This document shows, piece after piece, positions 1 to 7,759 of a stretch of DNA of 20,858 nucleotides; position 1 is the stretch's first letter; each line of letters begins with the position of its first letter. The stretch is from a virus, in IMG/VR virus record IMGVR_UViG_3300003332_000011, positions 1 through 20,858 of that record; one strand, 5' to 3'. Below the pieces are notes generated by a model, which was given only the letters and a program-made list of their open reading frames with translations, was not told the DNA's origin and did not search any database. The position numbers and the translations under genes are program-made.

Positions 1-137
1 CCCTTACATCCGGGACTTTTGATGGCACTAATACCATAGCCACACTGAACGCGAATGGTGAAGGATTGTTGGTTTATGTCGGTTCTGATGGTAACGGCAT
101 TATCCTTTCAAATGTCGGCGCTGTAGCTCTGAGTTAA
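1..137 (+). CDS. Virion decoration-like protein, C-terminal end (5' truncated)
   Basis: Only the last 44 codons are present, read in frame from base 3 to the TAA at 135-137. The translation has the run TFDGTN, then an N-A-x-G-E-x-L-L-x-Y-V stretch, and ends in VGAVALS. This closely matches the C-terminus of the next gene (TFDGTN, FNAPGE, LLIYV, IGSVAMS). The match is 16 of 23 residues over the best block, so the two are tandem paralogues of one small beta-rich domain. From memory, similar endings occur in capsid-adjacent decoration or accessory structural proteins of environmental phages. Its place upstream of the adaptor genes fits a virion role. The start and full length lie outside the window. 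Confidence 0.75.
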   Translation, partial: LTSGTFDGTNTIATLNANGEGLLVYVGSDGNGIILSNVGAVALS

Positions 138-139
138 TC

Positions 140-673
140 ATGAGAATCCATAATGTGCTTGCCCGGAAGTATATGGCAATGCTATATCGCTCTGGGCTTA
201 ACAAAACGAAAGCTAACGCTCTGGCTGCACTAACTGTAGCCGAGGTTCAGATTCTTGATGGGGCTACTCTAACTACTGCCGAGATTAACAAGCTCGCAGG
301 GATTGGTTCTACACAGTCAGAAATTGACAATATGTGTGATAAATCTGCCCGCAAGCAGGAGCTTACTGAAAGCGGGGCTGTGTCTGATTGGATCAATATT
401 ATTGAACTAAATCACGCAACCGTAGCTATTGACGCAACAATCCAGTATTTAGACAGGCACCCCGGGCTGCTTATTATCAGAGACACCAGCGCAAGCGGTA
501 CAGCAGCTCACACAGTAACAATAGGGACGGCAGGCGAGACTTTTGATGGGACGAATAACAAAGCCACGTTTAACGCTCCCGGTGAAACCCTGCTTATCTA
601 TGTGCCTGAAAATGTTGCTGCTGACGGAGTGTTGTTTAAGAACATTGGCTCAGTCGCCATGAGTGCGGTATAG
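140..673 (+). CDS. Virion structural protein, decoration-like, paralogous to upstream gene
   Basis: This 177-residue protein begins 2 bases after the previous stop and has only a weak ribosome binding site, which suggests translational coupling. Residues 1-30 are basic and probably helical. Residues 31-66 hold three approximate repeats with the pattern (A/S)-E-(V/I)-x-x-(L/M), seen in VAEVQIL, TAEINKL and QSEIDNM; phage fibre and decoration proteins often carry such repeats. Residues 90-177 form a beta-rich domain with IIRDTSASGTAAHTV and TFDGTN, homologous to the end of the upstream gene. The neighbours are a probable adaptor gene downstream and the paralogue upstream. A capsid decoration or accessory virion role is inferred; the domain is a recurring phage type but I cannot name its family. 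Confidence 0.7.
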   Translation: MRIHNVLARKYMAMLYRSGLNKTKANALAALTVAEVQILDGATLTTAEINKLAGIGSTQSEIDNMCDKSARKQELTESGAVSDWINIIELNHATVAIDATIQYLDRHPGLLIIRDTSASGTAAHTVTIGTAGETFDGTNNKATFNAPGETLLIYVPENVAADGVLFKNIGSVAMSAV

Positions 674-681
674 GAGGATTT

Positions 682-1299
682 ATGACTGGACAAGAAATGC
701 TAGACCAACTCGCTCTGCGACTTGAAGACCCCAATGAAGAGGTGTTCACAGAGGCAACTAAACTGACTTCGTTGAACAACAATCAGCTCAGAATATGCTC
801 TTTTGTTAAACAGGAGTATTTGACTGAGATTGAGGTTTTGGAATCAGCGGTGGCCGTAGCCGGAACACCAACCAAACTCCTGGCGTTCTCAGGACTTGCC
901 AACACCCCGCTGGTTGATGGTATCCAGATGATCGCCGATGACAACGGTATCTTCTGTAACAAAGTTACCGTGAAAGACCTCAAGGCGCTGAATAACACAT
1001 ATTTGGCCGCAACCACATCAAATCCGTACTACTACATTTATTCCGAGAATATCTATGTAGTGCCGAGTTCAATCACGGCTATTGACGTGTATTACCTGAA
1101 ACAACCCACTGCTCTTGCTGCAAGCGCCACTGAGTGCGAACTTGCAACAGCACTTCACTGGATGATCGTAAACTTGGCCGAAGCCGACCTGTTTTATCAA
1201 ATAAACAGGCTTGATAGGGCACAGGCTGCCTATGAAAGGGCTTTTTCTGACGCCAAGATCATTAATGAAAAGCCAACGCTTGAAGAGGCTATATCATGA
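682..1299 (+). CDS. Probable head-tail adaptor (connector) protein
   Basis: The 205-residue product has a strong AGGAGG ribosome binding site at 672-677 ahead of ATG 682. The N-terminal helix (TGQEMLDQLALRLEDPNEE) leads into a helix-rich segment, a central beta portion containing YYYIYSENIYVVPSS and VYYLKQP, and a C-terminal helical pair rich in aromatic and acidic residues (LAEADLFYQINRLDRAQAAY). This helix-beta-helix layout and length are usual for the adaptor that sits under the portal in short-tailed phages. The next gene has the same overall plan and overlaps the stop codon, and the nozzle gene follows it, which supports a head-tail joining role. The exact family was not established; a tail completion protein is an alternative. 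Confidence 0.6.
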   Translation: MTGQEMLDQLALRLEDPNEEVFTEATKLTSLNNNQLRICSFVKQEYLTEIEVLESAVAVAGTPTKLLAFSGLANTPLVDGIQMIADDNGIFCNKVTVKDLKALNNTYLAATTSNPYYYIYSENIYVVPSSITAIDVYYLKQPTALAASATECELATALHWMIVNLAEADLFYQINRLDRAQAAYERAFSDAKIINEKPTLEEAIS

Positions 1300-2090
1300 C
1301 ATTCAGCGTAATGGCTGACAGGGTAATAAGGATCACAAAACAACTCAAGGCCGAAGCCCTGCATTATTTGTATGAAGCGCAAACTGACTTCATCCAGCGC
1401 ACTAATTGCATGCAGAAGATCAAATACTGGCCAATCACGCCCGCTACTGGGACAATAACAACCATTGAGACCGATAGCGGGTATGCGAAATATACCACTA
1501 GCGCAGCACACAGCCTTGCGGTTAATGATTGGGTGGCAATTTGGGACACATCTGGGTATAATGGTATTCAACAGGTAACAGCGGTTGCAGACACCACCCA
1601 TTTTACCACAGACAGGGCTTATAGTGCGGATGAAAGCGGTTTGACTGCTACATTCAGGTATGGGTTCCAATTCGACCTGCCAGATGATTATGTTGATTTC
1701 ACAAGGATTGACTGGGAAGGCCAGCGCCTTGATCAGTATAATTTATTTGATTATGAGACCCTGGCTGAAACAGACGGGTTTGAATTAAAGACCCAGGGCG
1801 ATCCAAGCGGGTTTTGGATGGAGGCTGATATTATCAGACTACTCCCAGCGCCCACAGATACAAGCTCGCTTACTATGAGATATGTGTATTATGATACAAC
1901 CAGCGCACCAACCAGCCCAATAATCCCATCTAAATATCACCAGTATTTGGTTGACTATGCTATTGCTACACAACTTGAGTCGCAAGACCTTAAAGGGAGT
2001 GATGATAGAGTTAGGTTTTATTGGGAGAAATACGGGACAAACGCTGACATGGTATCAGCTAATTATGCTATGAGGGCTATTTCAACATAA
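1296..2090 (+). CDS. Second adaptor or tail-joining protein with an inserted beta domain
   Basis: The ATG overlaps the previous TGA (ATGA), so the two genes are translationally coupled. The 264-residue protein starts with helices (residues 5-40) and has a core from about 125 on with FDLPDDYVDF, a beta stretch around RLLPAPTD and MRYVYYD, and C-terminal helices (KYHQYLVDYAIATQLES). This resembles the adaptor or tail-tube-A type proteins of podoviruses. Residues 50-121 look like an inserted small beta domain: AHSLAVNDWVAIW, SGYNGIQQVTAV and DTTHFTT match a mobile module that I recognise from many phage structural proteins. The neighbours, an adaptor upstream and a nozzle-like protein downstream, fit a connector complex. 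The family name is uncertain. Confidence 0.6.
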   Translation: MTFSVMADRVIRITKQLKAEALHYLYEAQTDFIQRTNCMQKIKYWPITPATGTITTIETDSGYAKYTTSAAHSLAVNDWVAIWDTSGYNGIQQVTAVADTTHFTTDRAYSADESGLTATFRYGFQFDLPDDYVDFTRIDWEGQRLDQYNLFDYETLAETDGFELKTQGDPSGFWMEADIIRLLPAPTDTSSLTMRYVYYDTTSAPTSPIIPSKYHQYLVDYAIATQLESQDLKGSDDRVRFYWEKYGTNADMVSANYAMRAIST

Positions 2091-2101
2091 AGGGGTAGCG
2101 A

Positions 2102-5100
2102 GTGATCCAACGCAAAGAATACATTGACTGGAAAGGTGTATTCACAAATGCTGACACAGCAAAGCTAGTCGATGGCATGGTCGAGGAGCTTAAAAACTTC
2201 CGACCCGTCAACGGACAGCTCGAAAAGACCTTTGGATTCGGTGAGGTAGCTGGTATTAATGCCGTTACTCTGGGTGGCGGTACAGTTATCAATGTCATTG
2301 TGTATAATCACACAGAATTTACGAATGAATATGCTTATATAGCTGTGATCCGAGCGTCAGATACCAGTATTGATGTAAAGTATTGGGATGGGAGCGCCTG
2401 GACATCACTTCTAGGCTCCGAGACACCATCAGCCTATAGAACGAGCGCTAGAGACCCTATTGTCATAGCCGACAAGGTTTTAAGAGTTTTAGCCTCTGAG
2501 GGTGAGGTTCCCTCTGGTGCTGTTTCATCCCTGTCTATAACAGATGGGGGGTCGAACTATCTTGATGGGAGTCTTGTATTCTCAGGTGGCGGGGGTTCAG
2601 GGGCTTCTGGAACCTTCACGGTTTCAGGTGGTGTAATTGACACACTTACCCTCACAGATGGAGGAACCGGCTATACATCCGCCCCAACAGTAACCCCTGA
2701 TCCACTAAAGAGTTTAAATTGGGCTTTAACCACAGAGGGGACTGACGATCAGGGTGATACATACGCCAAGGTAATTAATGTTGGCAATTATTATATAGTC
2801 TCTAATTTGGCAAAGTTGTTGTCATATACCTGGGACGGCACAACCCTTACCTATATTGATAGTGTTACAACAGCGAATGTAGCCCACGACTTAACAACAG
2901 ATGATACATATATTTATACCGTTACTGACACTGGCAAGGTTGAAGCTTATAGCCTAAATCAAAGTACTGGGGCAATGGCCTTGATAACGACACGCACAGG
3001 CGCAGGGAGTAAGGGAATATTGGCCTATGGCGGGTATATCTATTTTGCATCTACCAGCACTGTGTATAGTGTCACTTTCGATGGGTCATCTTTTTCTGAT
3101 GTTGATAATGAGTCGTTAGGGGGAACAGCCTCAGAAATCACAGGGTTGTGGCATGATGGCACGTATCTTCATGTTTTAGGCAGGGGGGGAACTCTTGGAA
3201 TCATGGCGTTCCTCACAACCTCTGGTAGTTTTGGGACGGTTATAAACAATATAGTCCCTACAGGTGATGTTGGGTATGATATAGGAGGCGATGGGACAAA
3301 TCTTTATGTAGCAGACGAGGCTAATGGAGTAGAAGCGTTTTCCTTCGATGGTTCAAATTATTCTACCGTTGGGAGTATTGATGATGGCGGTAATTATAAA
3401 GGTGTCCATTGTTACGGGTCAAGAATTTATTGCTCAAGTAGCGCAGGGATGTTTACCTATGTTATCAATAGTGGGACGTTCTCAGAATCACAATCAAGCC
3501 AGAATACAGACATTAATGGTATTGGATGTTTTGCCGATTCAAACGGGGTTTTAAATGCAAGGTCGGGTGCGGGACTGTCTGCCTATTCATTCACCAACAC
3601 CGACACAGCCATATTAGTAGCAAATGTAAATGCCAGCAATGAATCAACTGGTCTTTGGATCGGGTATATTGATAGAGATTTTTACGATGAGCTTTATAGC
3701 CCCACAGCAGGGTTCTATGCCTATGATAAAACACCCCTGACACCGGATTCATATGAGAACACAAGTGGGGTAGATGTAGATTTATCTCTTAATGGATGGG
3801 GAGATTCAGCATCCAACACAACAAAACGGTATGTACGATATGCCTGGGTTTATGATGGCAACCAAGAATCAATGCTTAGTGGGTTGATCTATACAACTAT
3901 TGATGATGACATTGATAAAGCATATTTTAGGTTAAAGCTGTATGATGGTACAGCCACTAATACCCGGAGCAACTACCGGATTACCGGGGTTAGGGTCTAT
4001 GAAATGGACTCTGCCAGCAAGACTGCCACAGCGACACTTATCAATGAATATTCTTTTACACAGAAAGCAGCGAATAAAGAGAACTTTAGTTCAGCGGGGA
4101 AGGCAAAAGATGCCTTCTGGATTAATGATGATGCAATAGGGTCTAAGACAAGCGGATCATACAGTGCTGATCAGGTTGGCGCCACCGTAAGAATTAAAAA
4201 CTATGTCTCTGGTGACGATTTTACCAATATAGGGGCTGCCTCAAATGCTACAGGGGTCGAATTTGTTATTTCAGGATCAACGCCTACAACATGGACAAAT
4301 GGGTCTGAGCTTGTATTCTTACCTCAAGTTGGCGATTGGGTTGATACAGGATATGATACGGCAGCGGATTATGAGCAAATCACTGCTGTAGAAGAACTAA
4401 CAGACGGGACGTGGGTCCTAACCACAGCCGGCATAACCTGGGTTGAATATACAGTGACATCAGGGGATTGGGACCTATCACAGTCAGACGCAGACAACTC
4501 TAAGTATGCAAGCGGGTCTGGGTCAGGCTATTATGGTGAGAATGTAATTATTGACGGCACTGTTGATTTTAACGACCAGAACTCTATTGGCTTGACAGTC
4601 GCATCATGTAAAACAGACGGCACGGCGGCGCATACGGGTGGATCAGCAGCAGGAGATAATGACCTTCTAACCGTTTTAGAGGTAAACAAACATTGTGTTT
4701 TGGTCGATAGCGATTCAAACGCGCAAACAACTTTTAGATACAACATAGCAGCACAACCTTATGTCTTCTATCTTAACAATAGCGATTATCATTTATATGC
4801 CATTCTTGATTTTGGGAACAAAGAGGGCAGCTCATACGGGTTACAGGATGTTGTGTCTATCAAGGTTAATTCTGATTACGCCAAGGTTATTGGTGGCAGG
4901 ATGTTTCTGGGGAATTGTGTCTTAGACCCGGGCGGGGAGAATGAAGAGCAAGGGTCTAGTATATGCTATTCTGAGCTTGATCAGTACGATGTCGTACCTG
5001 TTTCAAACAGAATCCCCATAAATGACCGTGAATCATCAGGAGTCACTGGTATAGAAGAACTTTTTGGGAACGTGGTGGTCGCTCTTGGTCAATCATTGCA

Positions 5101-5842
5101 GATCATAAATATAAAGGCCGACCCAAACACGCCCGCAAACTGGATTAAAACGGAATCACCCCATAACATAGGGAATATAGCCAAACAGGGGATGATCAGT
5201 GTTTTGGGCAAGGTTTATGTCTGCTATCACGACGGAATCTACGCCTTGAGTGCAAACAACCTGGCAGACACAGATTCCACACCAACCGAGAAATTGAAAA
5301 TAACCAATCCGATAGAAGATACCTACCAAGCCCTCACAACAACACAGAAAGAGGCGATAGAGGCCGAATACGACCAATTAAACAGTGAAATAGTCTTTAA
5401 CCTGAACAGCGAGTTTTGGGCTTATTCTGTTATAACAGGGTTTTGGAGAGAAATAACCACAGGTGAAACCGTTAGCATGATGATCGTTGACGAAGACGCC
5501 GATATTCTTGTATTCAACAACTCAGACCAAAAGTTTTATAATACAAAAGTGAGTGAATCAGTAGCCCCGGGTGTAAAGGTAAAACGTGAGCATGTTTCTT
5601 ATGATCGCAAAGAGCTTATAAGGTCAATAACGGTGAATAACCCATATACAGACCAACTCACAGTAACGCCTTATGTTGATGGGGTGGCAAAGACAGCAAC
5701 CAACGTGTCTGGGAGCACAGCAAAAGCCGTAGTGCCAGTGAATAACTGGGGCTATGATTTCCAGTTTAAACTTGAGTGGGCTGCAAGCACTAATGATGTT
5801 AAAGTAAAAAGGGTGGTGGCAGAATATGATCTTGAAAATTAA
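2102..5842 (+). CDS. Tail tube/nozzle protein with beta-propeller repeats
   Basis: A 1246-residue protein starting at GTG 2102, preceded by AGGGGTAG at 2091-2098. Residues 1-130 begin like other nozzle proteins (KLVDGMVEELKNFRP, then an LEKTFGF motif). Residues 141-198 contain two copies of a (S/T)-(I/L)-TDGG-x-x-Y glycine-rich module. Residues 206-500 are a run of short beta repeats alternating Y-x-W/F-DGT/S strands with IYTVTD, IYFAS, LYVADE and IYCSSS, which suggests an LVIVD-type propeller. Residues 692-740 carry a small common phage module (DDFTNIGAASNATGVEF). Residues 930-1140 (GGRMFLGN, ICYSELDQYD, NVVVALGQSLQIINI, YVCYHDGIYALS, ITGFWREI) form a second propeller-like region, and 1160-1246 is a terminal beta domain. 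This layout fits the protein closing the tail tube in short-tailed phages. The position after two adaptors and before ejection-type genes agrees. No catalytic motif is visible. Confidence 0.65.
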   Translation: MIQRKEYIDWKGVFTNADTAKLVDGMVEELKNFRPVNGQLEKTFGFGEVAGINAVTLGGGTVINVIVYNHTEFTNEYAYIAVIRASDTSIDVKYWDGSAWTSLLGSETPSAYRTSARDPIVIADKVLRVLASEGEVPSGAVSSLSITDGGSNYLDGSLVFSGGGGSGASGTFTVSGGVIDTLTLTDGGTGYTSAPTVTPDPLKSLNWALTTEGTDDQGDTYAKVINVGNYYIVSNLAKLLSYTWDGTTLTYIDSVTTANVAHDLTTDDTYIYTVTDTGKVEAYSLNQSTGAMALITTRTGAGSKGILAYGGYIYFASTSTVYSVTFDGSSFSDVDNESLGGTASEITGLWHDGTYLHVLGRGGTLGIMAFLTTSGSFGTVINNIVPTGDVGYDIGGDGTNLYVADEANGVEAFSFDGSNYSTVGSIDDGGNYKGVHCYGSRIYCSSSAGMFTYVINSGTFSESQSSQNTDINGIGCFADSNGVLNARSGAGLSAYSFTNTDTAILVANVNASNESTGLWIGYIDRDFYDELYSPTAGFYAYDKTPLTPDSYENTSGVDVDLSLNGWGDSASNTTKRYVRYAWVYDGNQESMLSGLIYTTIDDDIDKAYFRLKLYDGTATNTRSNYRITGVRVYEMDSASKTATATLINEYSFTQKAANKENFSSAGKAKDAFWINDDAIGSKTSGSYSADQVGATVRIKNYVSGDDFTNIGAASNATGVEFVISGSTPTTWTNGSELVFLPQVGDWVDTGYDTAADYEQITAVEELTDGTWVLTTAGITWVEYTVTSGDWDLSQSDADNSKYASGSGSGYYGENVIIDGTVDFNDQNSIGLTVASCKTDGTAAHTGGSAAGDNDLLTVLEVNKHCVLVDSDSNAQTTFRYNIAAQPYVFYLNNSDYHLYAILDFGNKEGSSYGLQDVVSIKVNSDYAKVIGGRMFLGNCVLDPGGENEEQGSSICYSELDQYDVVPVSNRIPINDRESSGVTGIEELFGNVVVALGQSLQIINIKADPNTPANWIKTESPHNIGNIAKQGMISVLGKVYVCYHDGIYALSANNLADTDSTPTEKLKITNPIEDTYQALTTTQKEAIEAEYDQLNSEIVFNLNSEFWAYSVITGFWREITTGETVSMMIVDEDADILVFNNSDQKFYNTKVSESVAPGVKVKREHVSYDRKELIRSITVNNPYTDQLTVTPYVDGVAKTATNVSGSTAKAVVPVNNWGYDFQFKLEWAASTNDVKVKRVVAEYDLEN

Positions 5843-6011
5843 GGGCAGGCAAAGGCCAACAAAAAAGAGCCTTAAAGAGGGTGAGGGCGTGGTTATTGAA
5901 CATAAAGCAGCGCAGTATTCGCCAGAAGAAAAGGCTGGTAAATTCCTTTATTTGAGGGTTGGTGATAGTTTATTGAGAACTAAATTAGAAGAAGTTGAGT
6001 GGAGGGAATGA
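5826..6011 (+). CDS. Small basic protein between nozzle and internal virion genes
   Basis: The 61-residue product overlaps the end of the nozzle gene by 17 bases and ends just before the next start. A purine-rich GGGTGGTGG stretch lies about 8 bases upstream of the ATG. The sequence starts with a lysine/arginine-rich tail (ILKIKGRQRPTKKSLKEGEG) and continues with a predicted beta segment (GKFLYLRVGDSLLRTKLEEV). No known motif is seen. Tight packing between late genes is the main argument that it is real; a virion accessory role is a guess from position. Confidence 0.55.
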   Translation: MILKIKGRQRPTKKSLKEGEGVVIEHKAAQYSPEEKAGKFLYLRVGDSLLRTKLEEVEWRE

Positions 6012-6012
6012 G

Positions 6013-6891
6013 ATGCCAGTAGCAGCAGCACTATTAGCAGGGGGCACAGCCCTTGCCAAATACGGGTTATCAAGATATAACATTAAGAAGCGTGGGAAAT
6101 TTGCCGGTACCCCGGAGGGCATAGAATTAGCCCGCAGAAAGCGTGAGGGGAACTTAACTCCTGAGATGGAGCGTGAAATTCTTGCACAACAGAACAGAAC
6201 ACTTTCTGCACAGTCAGAAGCCGAAACAGCACGAACCAAGGGTAGGCTTATAAAGAGTGGTATGGGTGATTCTATTTCCGGGATCAGGGCATTGTCCCAA
6301 CCCAACACAAGACGCATGGCGGAATTAGGCTATACATCCAGGAATATTGCCGCCAGTGAAGCGCAGGCTATGTCTGAGGCCAAAAGCCAGTTTGCCGGAG
6401 GCCAAAGTCGTTTTAATGAAGAAACGCGCCAGCTTAAATCCCAAGCCACAGGTGAGTTAATAGGCGGTCTCAGTGGTGCATTAGGTGGTTATTTACAGAG
6501 CAAACTTTCAACAAAACAATCAGCACTGGACTTTAGCCGGCAGAAAGAACTCGCTGAAATCAAATCCCTTACCCCTGAAGAAAGAATAATGAGGGACATC
6601 CAAGCAGAATCCGCAGGAGGCGGCGCACCACTTACAGAGCTTACAGGGAAGGGCTATACCCCGTCTTCATACAGGAACAGCGCTGATCTCATAGGTCAAG
6701 GAATGGATATTGGAGCCATCCTGGGGCGTGTCCAAAACAGTGCAAACCCAAACAAAGACGATGTTTTTAGACTACAGGAGTTGTTACAATCAGAGGGCTT
6801 GTACTCTGGGGCAATAGATGGTATAATGGGGCCGGGGACACAGCTAGGCATTGATCAATTAGCCGCAAGAAACAAATACAGAGCTAGATAG
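6013..6891 (+). CDS. Internal virion (ejection-type) protein with C-terminal peptidoglycan-binding domain
   Basis: The start chosen is ATG 6013, because the ribosome binding site GGAGGG at 6001-6006 lies just before it; a longer frame from TTG 5995 would contain that site. The 292-residue protein begins with a small hydrophobic segment (PVAAALLAGGTALAKYG). It continues as alanine, glutamate and glutamine-rich helices, and has a glycine-zipper segment near residues 146-162 (TGELIGGLSGALGGYLQ). Residues 249-286 match the PG_binding_1 pattern: FRLQELLQSEGLYSGAIDG followed by GPGTQLGID. The size, helix content and place before two larger helical proteins resemble the first of the three ejected internal proteins of T7-type phages. 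The peptidoglycan-binding tail suggests contact with the host wall during DNA entry. Ejection is inferred from context. Confidence 0.6.
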   Translation: MPVAAALLAGGTALAKYGLSRYNIKKRGKFAGTPEGIELARRKREGNLTPEMEREILAQQNRTLSAQSEAETARTKGRLIKSGMGDSISGIRALSQPNTRRMAELGYTSRNIAASEAQAMSEAKSQFAGGQSRFNEETRQLKSQATGELIGGLSGALGGYLQSKLSTKQSALDFSRQKELAEIKSLTPEERIMRDIQAESAGGGAPLTELTGKGYTPSSYRNSADLIGQGMDIGAILGRVQNSANPNKDDVFRLQELLQSEGLYSGAIDGIMGPGTQLGIDQLAARNKYRAR

Positions 6892-6901
6892 CAGGGTTAA
6901 C

Positions 6902-7759
6902 ATGCCACAACCCACAGCAGCGAATTTAATTGAGTACACAAAACGGACAGGGAAGTTATATCCCACAGTTAAGAACGAGGAACACTACTTTAAAGTAACT
7001 GGTCAGCGTGTCCCGTGGTATAAAGAGAAAAAGGAAACAGCAGTCCAGAGGCTCGCCAGGGTAAAAGCTGAGAGAGCGTTGGCTAAAAAGCCCGAGACTG
7101 TTCAAACAGTTGGTGGCAAACCCATAACAAAGATTACCAAGGAGACCAAAGAGCGTGTTGCCTACCGAAAGGCCAAGGCAGAGGAAAAGAAACAGCTTAC
7201 CCCTAAAAAGGGGAGAACTATTGAAAAAGCTGCTGCCAGCTTTGGGAAAAGAGCAGGTGAGTTGTCTGGGCTTGAGAAAACAGCAGCAGCAGTCGCAAGC
7301 AAAAGGATACAGGAGCAGATTGAAAGTGAGGGGTTAACCGACCCTGAGAAGATAGAGAAACGAAGAAAAGAGCTTAAATCTAAAATTGACCCTGTACGTG
7401 AAATACTGAAGACTACTCGCGCATCATTAGCAGACTCAAGCCAAATGCTTGTTAATATCCAACGTAGGCCAGAGATTTTCGGCAAAGATCCGGATGTGGA
7501 TGTTATTTTCCGCAACACCCAAAACTTTGAACAAGCCCTGGATGAATTTAATCAGACAACAGAAGGCTTAACAGCACAGATAGTTAATGAACTTGGGCAA
7601 AAAGGACAGTTGGGGCCAGCAGGGGAATATTACGACAAGCTCGCTCGCCAAAAAGCTCAAGAAGAAGCCTCAAAAGCTATTGCCGCAAAATATGGATATT
7701 CACTGGAAGATATGGAAAGATACCTAGCCCTTGTCAAGGAAGGCATTGATGCCCCGTAA
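6902..7759 (+). CDS. Basic helical protein, possible internal virion protein
   Basis: A 285-residue, lysine/arginine-, glutamate- and glutamine-rich protein with no membrane segment and no recognised catalytic motif. Only a weak AGGG lies ahead of ATG 6902. Residues 1-45 contain a small aromatic region (EYTKRTGKLYPTV, YKEKKE). Residues 45-185 are strongly charged and likely coiled coil (RLARVKAERALAKK, KRRKELKSKIDPVREIL). The C-terminal part has further amphipathic helices (YYDKLARQKAQEEASKAIA). It lies between the peptidoglycan-binding protein and the giant polyvalent protein, and its stop overlaps the next start. The position matches the middle member of a podovirus ejection set, but this is inference from order and composition only. 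Confidence 0.5.
   Translation: MPQPTAANLIEYTKRTGKLYPTVKNEEHYFKVTGQRVPWYKEKKETAVQRLARVKAERALAKKPETVQTVGGKPITKITKETKERVAYRKAKAEEKKQLTPKKGRTIEKAAASFGKRAGELSGLEKTAAAVASKRIQEQIESEGLTDPEKIEKRRKELKSKIDPVREILKTTRASLADSSQMLVNIQRRPEIFGKDPDVDVIFRNTQNFEQALDEFNQTTEGLTAQIVNELGQKGQLGPAGEYYDKLARQKAQEEASKAIAAKYGYSLEDMERYLALVKEGIDAP

Noticed and set aside
5995-6012. Upstream TTG start for the peptidoglycan-binding protein
   Set aside because: The GGAGGG ribosome site falls within this extension and serves ATG 6013.
7731-7748. Upstream TTG start for the giant protein
   Set aside because: AAGGAAGG at 7736-7743 is correctly spaced for ATG 7749 and would lie inside the coding region of the longer form.
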